Positions 17,089 through 25,482 of a stretch of 57,941 nt of DNA are shown one piece after another. The DNA comes from Ancalomicrobiaceae bacterium (GTDB taxonomy: Bacteria > Pseudomonadota > Alphaproteobacteria > Rhizobiales > Ancalomicrobiaceae): positions 1 to 57,941 of the forward strand of contig JARLIU010000164.1 of the NCBI GenBank assembly GCA_031291595.1, read 5' to 3'. Each line of letters begins with the position of its first letter. The stretch's first letter is position 1. The position numbers and the translations under genes were made by a program. Below the pieces are notes generated by a model, which did no database searches, was not told where the DNA came from, and was given only the letters and a program-made list of their open reading frames with translations.

Positions 17089-17168
17089 GAATTTTGGGCG
17101 GCGCCCCTTGGCCGATGCCTCGGGAACTGGTCCCGCGCCGCCCCTCTCTCCAAGTATTTCTTGCGGCC

Positions 17169-18650
17169 CTACACCGCCTTTTCGATGTCGGCCAAGAGGA
17201 GGAGGCGCTTGCGCCGGTCGGCCTCGAACGCCAGCTCCTGATCGTCGTCGGTCTCATCGTCGGAGGCGTCGTCCTCGCTATCGTCCGCCTCGGCATCGAC
17301 GGCGGGCTTCGGTTTGGTGCTCTTCTTCAACTCGGCGGCATGATCGAGCGCCTTGGTCAGATGTCCTTCGAACTCGGTCAGCTGGTCGTGCAGATCGCTC
17401 TTCGCATCGAGCGCCTTGGTGTGGCAGTCGGCCAGGGCCTTCAGGCACTTGTCGATCGCAGCGACATGGTCGGCATTGGCAGCCGACAGCGCGCGGCCGG
17501 CCTTGCGATAGGCTGCGGTCCAGGCCTTGATCACCGCCTTGACCTTGGCGGGTTTCGACGCATATTCGACGTCGATGTCGTCGTCGCCATCATCGACGAT
17601 GATACCGCGCCCGGCCAGAAGTTCGTCGGTCTCTTCCTCGGCCATGGCGCGGAAGGCGGCGGCGGTCGCCTCGAGCGCGTCGGCCATCAGGCCGGGCACC
17701 TTGGAATTGTCACCTTCGGCGATGGCCTCGCGCACGGCGTTGTCGTGCTGATAGCCGAGGGACGACAGGAGATAGGCAAGCGAGGCGACCTCATAGAGGC
17801 CCTTGACGCGGAGGACGCCGCGGTCACGCTGGATGGTCTTGGCCATTTTGCCTCCGTAGGCGTCGATTGCCTTCAACGCCTTGTCGCGTTCGCCGGGCAG
17901 ACGCGACAGGCTGGCGCTCGCCGCGGCGCGGGCATCGGCGAGCCCGGATTTCACCGCCGTCAGCCGACCGCCGATGACTTCGGCGAACGGGAAGGCGTAG
18001 GACGATGTGTCCAGGGGCGCGCGGGCGTCGTAGACCAGAAAGCCCTTGGCGGCGAAACGCGGATCGGGATTGTCGCCGCCGAAGCCGGCGCGGCGGAAGA
18101 TCGACTCGGCGGCGGATTTGGCATCGAAGTCGACGCCGTCGACCAGCGGCAGGTTGAGCGAAGCGCCAACTTTGTAGAGCCTGTCGGGCCCGGGCTCGAA
18201 CGAGCGCTGGATGGTCAGGGCCGAGGGGTCGCAGGGCAGCGCGACGCAGGAAAGTTCGTTCAGCTCCCACTCCAGATAGTCGACGCCGCCGGCCTTGTTG
18301 TCGAGCTCCTTGATGGGCGTGAAGCCGATCGATACGCCGGTCATCACGCCGGCCTTGTAGAGGCCGCAATATTCGTCGGCCTTGGGCGAGATGCCCGCCG
18401 GCGCGAAGGTGATGACGCCCTTGACCGCATCGCCGCAGATCTCCGGGGCGAAGGTGCCGATCGCTTTGGTGCGGTCGTGGTCGGCGAGAACGACGGGATT
18501 TCTGACGTAGTTGGCGAGCTTGCAGCCGCCGGCGACCATCTTGTCGGCGACGCGATCGGACTTGCCGGAATTGGCGATGACGCGGATCTGGCGATCGGTC
18601 AGCGTGTCGTCGGCAACGACCGAGCCGGCGAGAAATTTGACGAGGCTCAT
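17169..18650 (-). CDS. Prohead protease with long acidic C-terminal extension
   Basis: HK97-family (U35) prohead protease in residues 1-150, with catalytic His58 in 'LADHDRTK' and Ser107 in 'TGVSIGF'. It should remove the capsid delta domain during maturation. The protein is 493 residues, well above the 160-250 usual for the protease alone. The remainder is helical and ends in a strongly acidic stretch (about 445-475) and a charged helix, so it may serve as a scaffold fused to the protease. Start overlaps the portal stop by 4 bases. Confidence 0.88.
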   Translation of the reverse strand: MSLVKFLAGSVVADDTLTDRQIRVIANSGKSDRVADKMVAGGCKLANYVRNPVVLADHDRTKAIGTFAPEICGDAVKGVITFAPAGISPKADEYCGLYKAGVMTGVSIGFTPIKELDNKAGGVDYLEWELNELSCVALPCDPSALTIQRSFEPGPDRLYKVGASLNLPLVDGVDFDAKSAAESIFRRAGFGGDNPDPRFAAKGFLVYDARAPLDTSSYAFPFAEVIGGRLTAVKSGLADARAAASASLSRLPGERDKALKAIDAYGGKMAKTIQRDRGVLRVKGLYEVASLAYLLSSLGYQHDNAVREAIAEGDNSKVPGLMADALEATAAAFRAMAEEETDELLAGRGIIVDDGDDDIDVEYASKPAKVKAVIKAWTAAYRKAGRALSAANADHVAAIDKCLKALADCHTKALDAKSDLHDQLTEFEGHLTKALDHAAELKKSTKPKPAVDAEADDSEDDASDDETDDDQELAFEADRRKRLLLLADIEKAV

Positions 18651-20083
18651 AGCGGCAACCCTGCCTTTTCCAGTGTCACTTTAGCCCGAAAGGTGGCACC
18701 GAGGCCCTTGCCGTCGTCGGAGCCGCGCGGTGTCTCGGGCGCTATGGCCACGGCCTCGCCGGTGGCGTCCGGCTTCGGCACGCCGCCCGTATTTGCCGCC
18801 GGACGGCCGGCGCCATCGGGCGCGGTGCCGGTGATGTTGGAACCGATCGTCGCCATGTTGACGGGACGGGTAATGGCGTCGGCACCGGTCGCCTCCGGAT
18901 CGGCGTCGGGCCAATCCTCGCCGCGCCGGACCTCGTTGACGCTGGCAAACGCCCCGCCGCCGAGCGCGATGCGCGCCGCAGTATAGCGGGTGGTGATGTC
19001 GGCCCTCAAGAGCACGGTTTCGTCGAGGCGGATTTCCAGGCCCTGTTCGGATAGATTGAAGAAGGCGTCGTGTTCCTGCTCGAGCCGATGCAGGTCGGGC
19101 ATCACGGTGTTGTTGACGTAGTCCTGCGTCACCTGGTCGATATCGACGCCGCGCAACTCGGTCAGGCCCAATTTGAACGGCGGCATGCGGTAGAAGCGGC
19201 AGATGTCCTCGACCGAGAACTTGCGCTGCGCCATGAACTCCATGTCGACCGAGGTCAATTTCAGTTCCTTGGCCTCGATGCCGTCTTCCAGTACCATGGT
19301 GGTGCCGACGTTCTGGATGCCCTGGCTCATGTCGCGCCAGGCCTGCTTCAGCCGGTCGCCGGCTTCCTTGTTCAAGGCCTTCTTCGACTGCAGGATGACC
19401 GAGGGGCGCGAGCCGTTGGCCATCCAGCGGGCCGACTGCTGTTCGAGCCCCATCGACACGCCGATGGCATCGCGGGCGAGGCCGATGGTGGAGGCGCCGA
19501 CCAGGGCGTTGAACGCCAGGCCGGGCAGATGGAACATATCCTCCTTGGCGATGGCATAGGGAAAGTCCTTCAGGACTTCCGTCTGCCACAGGCCGATGCG
19601 GTTGGTATTGTAGAAGATCTCACCGCCGCCGGATTCGGCCACCAGCACGGCATCCGGATTGACCGGGATCAGATCCTTGAGCGCGCCGGTGCGGCGGTCG
19701 TAGCGACGGACGGCATAGCCATTGCCGCGCAACAGATACCCGGCGACTGTCTGCTCGGTGAAGCGGAAGTACGTCTGCCATTGGTTGGGGCGACGCAACA
19801 GTTTGGCTACCGGATGGTCGGTGACCGGAACTTTCCGGCCGGTGGCGTCGCGGCGCGACAGGCGCGGCGGGCAGCGGGCGACATCCTGGGCGCGGATGAG
19901 GACGCAGGCATAGACCGCGGCGACGGTCATCGCCGTCGACTGCGAAATGATCATGCCGGAGGCGGACGGCGTGCCGCCCAGCATCGGCAGATAGCCCTGC
20001 ACCGGCAGAGCGGCGGCGGAGGCGGACTTCTCGACGCTCGCCGGCATCTGTCGCGATAGCCCCGAACGATCGATGATCCGCAT
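18647..20083 (-). CDS. Portal protein, HK97 family
   Basis: A 478-residue portal. Visible family signatures are 'AMTVAAVYACVLIRAQDVAR' in the N-terminal region, 'PYAIAKEDMFHLPGLAFNAL', and the clip and stem region 'FKLGLTELRGVDIDQVTQDY'. It ends with the usual low-complexity Gly/Pro/Ala tail. It forms the dodecameric ring through which DNA is packaged. Gene order terminase, portal, protease is the standard one. One base is shared with the terminase stop. Confidence 0.93.
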   Translation of the reverse strand: MRIIDRSGLSRQMPASVEKSASAAALPVQGYLPMLGGTPSASGMIISQSTAMTVAAVYACVLIRAQDVARCPPRLSRRDATGRKVPVTDHPVAKLLRRPNQWQTYFRFTEQTVAGYLLRGNGYAVRRYDRRTGALKDLIPVNPDAVLVAESGGGEIFYNTNRIGLWQTEVLKDFPYAIAKEDMFHLPGLAFNALVGASTIGLARDAIGVSMGLEQQSARWMANGSRPSVILQSKKALNKEAGDRLKQAWRDMSQGIQNVGTTMVLEDGIEAKELKLTSVDMEFMAQRKFSVEDICRFYRMPPFKLGLTELRGVDIDQVTQDYVNNTVMPDLHRLEQEHDAFFNLSEQGLEIRLDETVLLRADITTRYTAARIALGGGAFASVNEVRRGEDWPDADPEATGADAITRPVNMATIGSNITGTAPDGAGRPAANTGGVPKPDATGEAVAIAPETPRGSDDGKGLGATFRAKVTLEKAGLPL

Positions 20084-22005
20084 CAGAACACCAGCACCCG
20101 TTTGGTCGGCTCGTTGTAGGCGGATGACGATTCACGCACGTCGGACAACGTGGCGATGCCGACCGCCATGGCGTGGGCGACCATGCCGTCGATTCGGCCG
20201 GTGGCCTTGTCCTTGGCAAACATGCGGTGACCCGAATGGTTCTGCACATAGATGACCGAGGCGGCGCCGAGCGACATCATCGGGTTCGGGTCGATGGAGA
20301 GGCGCGCCTCGAGAAGCGCGGTCTCGAACTTGTTGATACTGTCGGGCATCCATAGAACCACGTCGTCGACGTCCTCGCGCTCGCCTTCCTCGGTGTCGGC
20401 CTTTTCGAGAAGCCGACGCTGGAAGCCTTGCGGATGGATCTGCACCGGCAGATCGATGCCCTTGGCGTCGAGATGCTCGGCGAGATTCGACAGGCCGTAC
20501 TGGTCAGCGCCGATGGCGAGCGGGTTATGCCTGGCGCACAGCGTGCCGAGCGCATCGGCCAGCCAGTCGTAGGCGATGCGCACGCCGGGAATGGCCTCAA
20601 TGAAGCCCTGTTTGGCCCAAAGTTCGTACGGGGCCCGATCCTTCTTGGCGCGTTCGGCCAGCGTATCGGCCGGGGTCCAGAACCACGTTTTCGAGATGCC
20701 GGTCCAGCGGTCGGGCGTCGGATCGACAACCCACAACAGCGTGAAGGCGCAGAAATCCTTGACGCGCGACAGATCCAGGCCGCCATAGCAGGAGAAGTCC
20801 AGAAGCTCGGCGGCATCGACCGCCTGAGGCGCCTGGTTGGCGAGCCAGACGTGGCGCGGAATGGCAGAGACTTCGCCCTCGGTCCATTGGCAAAAGTGCA
20901 GCCGGCGGACGAGGCCTTCCTTCGACGGCATGCCCTTGGCTTCGGCGACCTGTTCGCGGACGAACTCCGGAAAGATCGACACGCCGAGGTTGGGGTTGGC
21001 TTTTGGCCAGCAGGATTCGTCGGCGAATGGGTCGTCGGTCTCATCAAGCGAGGCGATGAAGCCGAACCAGGCGTCGTTGTCGACGATGCCCGCGACGACC
21101 TTGGCGGTGTAGTCGTGCTCGTTCCAGCACACCGACTTGCGGTCGAAGCCGGAATTGGTGATCTCGAAGATCAGCGCATCCTGGTTGCCCTTGGTGCCGG
21201 CGCGCAGCATCTCGATGACCTGGTCATCGGGGTGTTCGTGCACCTCGTCGACCAGGGCGTAATAGGGACGAAACCCGGATTTGCCTTTCTTGTTGGCGGC
21301 GACCGGCTTGAAGAACGAGCCGGATTTGACGTGGGTCAACTGCCAGATCGGGTTGACGCCGTTGGCGGTCAGCGCGCCTGGCCCGAAGCGCAGTTTCGGA
21401 GAGCGCTCGTACATGGCGACGGCGTCGCGGAAGGGAATCGCCGCCTGGTCGTAGTCGGTGGCGGCCGAATAGCATTCGCCGCGGAGTTTGCCCTCCGTGG
21501 TCATCATGTAGAGGCCGATGCCGGCACCCAAGGGCGACTTGCCGTTGCCCTTGCCAATCTCGGTATAGGCGCGGCGGAAGCGGCGGAAGCCGGTCGAGCG
21601 GTACCAGCCGAACAGGCTGCCGACGATGAATGCCTGCCAGGACGTCAGGATGAACGGCACGGCGCGATTTTCGCGCTCGCCGGTATCCTCGTTGACGACG
21701 TCGGTCTCGACGGTGAGGATCTTGGCGAAGAAGCGGATAACCCGGGCGGCATGCTCGGGCTTGTAGACATAGCCGCGATCGAGGCCGGTGATCAGGTCGT
21801 CGAGATGGCGGCGGCAGGCGGCGCGAACCAATGGGCCGGCGATGGTGTCGCCCGAGACGACGGAGCGGGCATAGGCGGTTGGCTGATCGGCGGCGAGGTC
21901 GGCGCGACGATCGGCGGCGGCAAGGAGGCGAGCGTCGCCCGGGCTATTGGGCGGAGCGGTTCGGTCGGGCGCGGCGACAAGGGCCTCAGCCGAAGAATTC
22001 GTCAT
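20083..22005 (-). CDS. Terminase large subunit
   Basis: A Terminase_1 (HK97-like) packaging motor with ATPase and nuclease. The Walker A motif lies in 'EIGKGNGKSPLGAGIG', Walker B in 'YALVDEVHEH', and acidic nuclease residues in 'DLSRVKDFCAF' and further on. I chose the ATG at 22005, which overlaps the small-subunit gene by 20 bases; an ATG at 22038 is also open. About 640 residues, the upper part of the family range. It cuts and translocates DNA at the portal. Confidence 0.93.
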   Translation of the reverse strand: MTNSSAEALVAAPDRTAPPNSPGDARLLAAADRRADLAADQPTAYARSVVSGDTIAGPLVRAACRRHLDDLITGLDRGYVYKPEHAARVIRFFAKILTVETDVVNEDTGERENRAVPFILTSWQAFIVGSLFGWYRSTGFRRFRRAYTEIGKGNGKSPLGAGIGLYMMTTEGKLRGECYSAATDYDQAAIPFRDAVAMYERSPKLRFGPGALTANGVNPIWQLTHVKSGSFFKPVAANKKGKSGFRPYYALVDEVHEHPDDQVIEMLRAGTKGNQDALIFEITNSGFDRKSVCWNEHDYTAKVVAGIVDNDAWFGFIASLDETDDPFADESCWPKANPNLGVSIFPEFVREQVAEAKGMPSKEGLVRRLHFCQWTEGEVSAIPRHVWLANQAPQAVDAAELLDFSCYGGLDLSRVKDFCAFTLLWVVDPTPDRWTGISKTWFWTPADTLAERAKKDRAPYELWAKQGFIEAIPGVRIAYDWLADALGTLCARHNPLAIGADQYGLSNLAEHLDAKGIDLPVQIHPQGFQRRLLEKADTEEGEREDVDDVVLWMPDSINKFETALLEARLSIDPNPMMSLGAASVIYVQNHSGHRMFAKDKATGRIDGMVAHAMAVGIATLSDVRESSSAYNEPTKRVLVF

Positions 22006-22504
22006 TTTCGAACAGGTCGCCCTGGCCGCCGTTGGCAATTCCGCGGGCTGCGGCCGGGTTCATGCCGAAGCGATCGCACAGCATGGCGAACTGGCGCAGC
22101 ACCTCGTTGAGCTGGCCGACTTCCGGATAGGTCTTGCGCTGCTCGCCGTTGCGGGTCTGGGTGACGTAGGTTTCGGGGCCGACGTAATTCGCCGGAGTGC
22201 GTTCGACGTTCTCGGCCTCGGTTAGTTTGGCATAGGCGGACAGCGTCGAACGCAGGCGGACGAGGCGGGCGGCGACTTCGCACAGTTCGACGAAGAGAGG
22301 CACGTATTCGGGCTTGAGGCGATCGAGGGTCGGATGCGTCAGGGTCGGCGCGATGCGATCCCAGATCTTGGAGACCTCGGCCGAGAGATGACGGGGCTTG
22401 AGTTCCTTGGCCTTGGCGCGCGCGCGGGCGTCGAGATTGTTTGAGACTAATCCGTCGGCGGTCAGGGGCACGACGTTTTGCTTGGTCGGCTTGCGTCCCT
22501 TCAC
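21986..22504 (-). CDS. Terminase small subunit, P27 family
   Basis: A 172-residue DNA-recognition subunit with the P27-type start 'MKGRKPTKQNVVPL'. The helical core is 'EVSKIWDRIAPTLTHPTLD', and 'FAMLCDRFGMNPAARGI'-like residues close to the end are typical of the family (segment after the last Arg/Met). It overlaps the large subunit gene. It would bind the packaging start near the HNH gene. Confidence 0.88.
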   Translation of the reverse strand: MKGRKPTKQNVVPLTADGLVSNNLDARARAKAKELKPRHLSAEVSKIWDRIAPTLTHPTLDRLKPEYVPLFVELCEVAARLVRLRSTLSAYAKLTEAENVERTPANYVGPETYVTQTRNGEQRKTYPEVGQLNEVLRQFAMLCDRFGMNPAAARGIANGGQGDLFENDEFFG

Positions 22505-22663
22505 CTGTCGACCCCGTCTGCCTGTGGCTTTTCGCCTCCAATTCCGTCTCGTCGCGAAGGAAGGAATGTATGCGGTTGCTAAGATGGCGACGTGACGTAA
22601 GGCAAACCCCCTACCCCTCAGGCCGTCCGCGCAACGCCGCCGTCCCGGTCCGCGACCGCGCGG

Positions 22664-23026
22664 TCAGCGCCGGTTCGCCGGGTGGTGCGCGTCGACCGGC
22701 CAGCCGTCGACGCCGACCTCGGTCGAGTACCCCCGCGTCTCCTCGATCTGCTTGGCCACCGAATGATGCGTCTCGCACAACGACTGGAACGGACCCGCCC
22801 AGAACTTGGCCTCGTCGCCGCGATGCGGATCGACGTGATCGCATACCGCGGCGCGCACCGTCTTGCCCGCCTTCGCACACATCCGACAGTTCGGTTCGGA
22901 CTGGAGCTGCCGCCGGCGGATCTCTTTCCACCGCGGCGTGTAATAGAGTTTGCGGATATGCGGATAGCTGCGACCCTCGACCGAACGGCGGAACGGCACG
23001 CCCATCGCTGCGTGCTCCATCGTCAT
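22664..23026 (-). CDS. HNH endonuclease next to terminase
   Basis: HNH nuclease: 'LYYTPRWKEIRRRQL', then 'CRMC', 'CDHVDPHRGD' and 'SLCETHHSVAKQ', giving the zinc-finger cysteines and the His/His metal site. Nucleases of this kind beside the terminase are known to be needed for cos cleavage in HK97-like phages, so this genome is likely packaged from cos ends. The start is uncertain: ATGs at 23071, 23026 and 23005 are in frame, and the last has a GGAG. Confidence 0.85.
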   Translation of the reverse strand: MTMEHAAMGVPFRRSVEGRSYPHIRKLYYTPRWKEIRRRQLQSEPNCRMCAKAGKTVRAAVCDHVDPHRGDEAKFWAGPFQSLCETHHSVAKQIEETRGYSTEVGVDGWPVDAHHPANRR

Positions 23027-23065
23027 CCGTTGCGTGACCGTGCGTTGGCGTGCATAATCATCATC

Positions 23066-23533
23066 ATGCACCCGCCCGGACCACCACCGCTACCGTTCCG
23101 ACAACCGCCGCCGCTTTCCGTTGCGGCACCAGGTCAACCACTTAGCAAGGCCGCCAACATCGCGATCATCGCCGGTCTATTCGTCGGGCTGATCGCGCTT
23201 TCAGCCATTTGGCCAAAGCCGCCAAAGCCCGCGCCGCCGACCCCAGAACAACGCCTCGCCGAGGCGCGCTTTCAGGTGCGCGTCGCCACTGCCCACGATG
23301 TCAAGGCTGCCATTCTGAAGCGCCTGAACGATCCGGACTCTGTCCGATGGGACACGGAACTTTCCGACGATGAGGCGACCGTCGTTTGCGTCACCTTTGG
23401 CGCGAAGAACGCCTTCGGTGCGATGATGCGCAGACATACTGTCTATCGCGCCGGGCGCCTGTCCGACACCGCCGCCGACTGGAACGCCAGATGCGCCAAC
23501 CGTCGGCTGAATGACCTGTCGGCCATCTGGTAG
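23066..23533 (+). CDS. Membrane-anchored hypothetical protein
   Basis: About 155 residues on the plus strand, opposite to its neighbours. A Pro-rich N-terminus is followed by one membrane segment ('IAIIAGLFVGLIALSAIW'), a Pro linker and a globular part with three Cys, including 'VVCVTFGAKNAFGAMMRR' and 'NARCANRR'. The globular part resembles small proteins found near phage lysis or superinfection genes, but I do not recognise a named family. It is a single gene convergent with the early operon and ends in front of a strong terminator. It could be a lysogenically expressed gene. Confidence 0.65.
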   Translation: MHPPGPPPLPFRQPPPLSVAAPGQPLSKAANIAIIAGLFVGLIALSAIWPKPPKPAPPTPEQRLAEARFQVRVATAHDVKAAILKRLNDPDSVRWDTELSDDEATVVCVTFGAKNAFGAMMRRHTVYRAGRLSDTAADWNARCANRRLNDLSAIW

Positions 23534-23604
23534 CCCCCGCTCCCAGACGGCCGATCAGGCGACGCGCCCCCGTTACATGACGGCCCCCATTTGCACAGAC
23601 GAAA

Positions 23605-23636
23605 AAGCCCTCGCACGCGTTCTGCGTCGAGGGCTT
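23605..23636. terminator. Bidirectional intrinsic terminator
   Basis: A strong hairpin, AAGCCCTCG ... CGAGGGCTT with an inner ACGC/GCGT stem, is flanked by an A-run on the left and a T-containing run on the right. It lies between the ends of two convergent genes (23533 plus and 23690 minus). It should stop transcription from both. Confidence 0.85.
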
Positions 23637-23689
23637 CTCTCTAATCGGTTCCATCCGTGACGGTCACATTATCACGACAAGGTCGCAAG

Positions 23690-24586
23690 TCAAGCACGCC
23701 GCCGCTTCCGACGAAGCGATTTTGTCGAATCGGTTGGCGCTTCGATCGCCACGCGCCAGATGCGGCGCTCCGGCGTGCCCACCAGCCAGGGGACATCGGA
23801 TCCGGATGGCGGCAACAGGGAATGTTCAATCAGCCGCCCAGCCAGCCGCATCCGCGCTTCCCTCAGAATGGCGCGGTGCATCATCCATTCGAGCCGCATA
23901 GCCAATGCTTCGGTCGGGTCCGGCGTCAGTACGCCACGATGATAGGCACCGACATAGGGACGCCGCCGCTTCTGATCGAAACCATCGACTTCCCGACTGT
24001 CGACCCGGCCGAACTGATCCATTTCCCCGACAATCTGGCGATACCAGCGCGCAAAGCCGCCTTTCCGCACATAATCCAGCCTGATGAGCCCGATGCGCCA
24101 GTCCAGTCCCATCACTGCCGCATGCTTGACCAGCCCGAGAATACCGCGCTCCGGCCGCGTCTCCCCGGCCTCGTCCGTTCGCGTCGCCCGCTCAAACGCC
24201 GCCACCAGGGCCGTCTTGATCAGCCCCTCAAATTCCTTTGCCGGCTCGACGACGTCGCGGTGCGCTTCGATGTCGAGGTTTTGGATGATTGCCTCTCCGA
24301 CGCCGATCTCGACGCCTTCCTCGTCCAGCGCCCCCATCACCGCGGCGAAGGCCAGCGCATCCGGATGCACATCGTCGGCCAGGTCGCAGGCGATCAGCCC
24401 GAATTCGTTGATAAGCCCCGGCTTGCCGCCGCCGCCGTAGACAGGCGCCATCAGATCGAACCCGGTCGATCCGCCATATCCGGCCGGCCTGCGCATTCGG
24501 CCCGACAACACAAGAGGTGTGCGGGATTTTGGCAGTTCCTCGCGGATCGCCCAGCGGGAAAAGTCGTCTATCGTCATGCTTCGCAT
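23690..24586 (-). CDS. Conserved phage protein, possible late regulator
   Basis: About 298 residues, Arg-rich with few cysteines. No catalytic motif recognised. It has a helical middle ('FEGLIKTALVAAFERATR') and a basic C-terminal end ('KSLRRKRRRA') that could bind nucleic acid. It is the last gene of the leftward early operon and lies just before the late genes begin, the place where lambdoid phages keep their late antiterminator. That is only positional inference. ATG 24586 has a G-rich stretch upstream. Confidence 0.5.
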   Translation of the reverse strand: MRSMTIDDFSRWAIREELPKSRTPLVLSGRMRRPAGYGGSTGFDLMAPVYGGGGKPGLINEFGLIACDLADDVHPDALAFAAVMGALDEEGVEIGVGEAIIQNLDIEAHRDVVEPAKEFEGLIKTALVAAFERATRTDEAGETRPERGILGLVKHAAVMGLDWRIGLIRLDYVRKGGFARWYRQIVGEMDQFGRVDSREVDGFDQKRRRPYVGAYHRGVLTPDPTEALAMRLEWMMHRAILREARMRLAGRLIEHSLLPPSGSDVPWLVGTPERRIWRVAIEAPTDSTKSLRRKRRRA

Positions 24587-24652
24587 CAGAATCCCCCAGA
24601 ACTTGCCGTTGCCGCTAACGCACTGCCTCCGTCTCGAATGCCCTGACACATG

Positions 24653-25363
24653 CTAGGAACTGTCGACGCGATGCTTGCCGATGAACGTTACCCATCGTTT
24701 ATCCATTCCTTTACTATCGAATGGAATGTCCTTTTCGCGCAAAAACTCACGAAACCTTGACGCCAGCAGATCTATATCGATATTTCTGCCGGTTTTCTTG
24801 AAAAGCCCGTACCATGGTTCGGAGAATCGCACCGATCCGTCGCTCGGAAACGATGCCGCCTCGGCTGGCGGGCTTGGCGCTGCGTCGCGCCCGCCCGAGC
24901 CGGTATCTCTGAATTCTCTGTTCTGTCCTTCTGACTTCTGACCTCTGAATCTCTGAGTAATAGGGGTGCTTCTACCCACCCTATTACATGGAGCAAATTC
25001 TCCTTTATCATCAGATACTTGGTTCCATCGCGTCGCGACGGCTTTTGCGCCCTTTTTGGCCACTCGTTCATCGCGAACCATACGGCGTGAAACCAACGTC
25101 CCGTCGCGACGCATGCTACAGACACCCGCGTTCCGAAGCTCGTCGACCAGTGTCGACACTTCATCCGGCATGGCTCCGACGATGCGGGCTAATGCGTGGT
25201 TCTCGATTTTACCGCCGTTGATGACGAGATGGCCGTAGGGTTCGGCCTCGTGCATGATGCAGAGGATCCGGATCCACAGCCCCTGTGCCGCCAGGCTGAC
25301 CATGCGCAAGGCAGGATCGTTCGCCCAATCGCGGGTGTAGAATTTCATGAAGGGTCGCTTCAT
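24653..25363 (-). CDS. Replication initiator-like protein
   Basis: About 236 residues with an N-terminal segment 'KFYTRDWANDPALRMVSLAAQ' and a winged-helix-like region ('LARIVGAMPDEVSTLVDEL'), as in phage replication organisers of the O or DnaD-like type. A long polar linker rich in Ser/Arg follows, then a helical C-terminus ('FREFLREKDIPFDSKGMD'). It would recruit host helicase; no helicase or polymerase gene is present in the genome. Family assignment from pattern, moderate. Confidence 0.6.
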   Translation of the reverse strand: MKRPFMKFYTRDWANDPALRMVSLAAQGLWIRILCIMHEAEPYGHLVINGGKIENHALARIVGAMPDEVSTLVDELRNAGVCSMRRDGTLVSRRMVRDERVAKKGAKAVATRWNQVSDDKGEFAPCNRVGRSTPITQRFRGQKSEGQNREFRDTGSGGRDAAPSPPAEAASFPSDGSVRFSEPWYGLFKKTGRNIDIDLLASRFREFLREKDIPFDSKGMDKRWVTFIGKHRVDSS

Positions 25364-25466
25364 GGGGCTGTGGCTTTCCAAACAGTCTGTCAATAGGGGC
25401 GAAAGCACCCATCCGCCGGGGAGATCACCCTGACGGGGCAAAGAACGCAGAACTGAAACGGGGACG

Positions 25467-25482
25467 CGCGACTAGTCGCGCT
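25467..25482. repeat. GCGACTAGTCGC palindrome, copy 2
   Basis: Here extended to a 16-base perfect palindrome (GCGCGACTAGTCGCGC), directly beside the stop of the N6-type methyltransferase gene. Confidence 0.6.

Larger units (their letters stand above)
15811..17168 (-). ncRNA. Array of structured noncoding RNAs between protease and capsid operon genes
   Basis: No convincing gene occupies this 1.36 kb stretch, although the rest of the genome is gene-tight. On the minus strand it contains a tRNA-Met and seven GCCC(GAAY)GGGC hairpins that divide it into segments of about 90-210 bases. Each segment has its own perfect stems. Pairs (plus coordinates) include 17096-17104/17135-17143 (9 bp), 16891-16899/16921-16929 (9 bp), 16630-16635/16652-16657 (6 bp) and 16429-16434/16442-16447 (6 bp). 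Others are 16383-16388/16393-16398 (6 bp), 16113-16123/16145-16155 (11 bp), 16160-16170/16192-16201 (10 bp, one bulge) and 16019-16028/16061-16070 (10 bp), plus a GCAA-loop hairpin at 15852-15861. Orientation is taken from the tRNA and the flanking late genes. Function unknown. Large RNAs near phage tRNAs (GOLLD, ROOL) are known, but I do not recognise either here. Confidence 0.75.

Noticed and set aside
16887-18986. A long open frame (about 699 codons) on the plus strand opposite the protease and RNA region
   Set aside because: It is antisense to a well-supported protease and portal end, has no matching family features, and comes from high GC at third positions.
20428-22110. A 560-codon open frame on the plus strand
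   Set aside because: Antisense of the large terminase; the composition (Gly, Arg, Val, Asp-rich) is that of a shadow frame.
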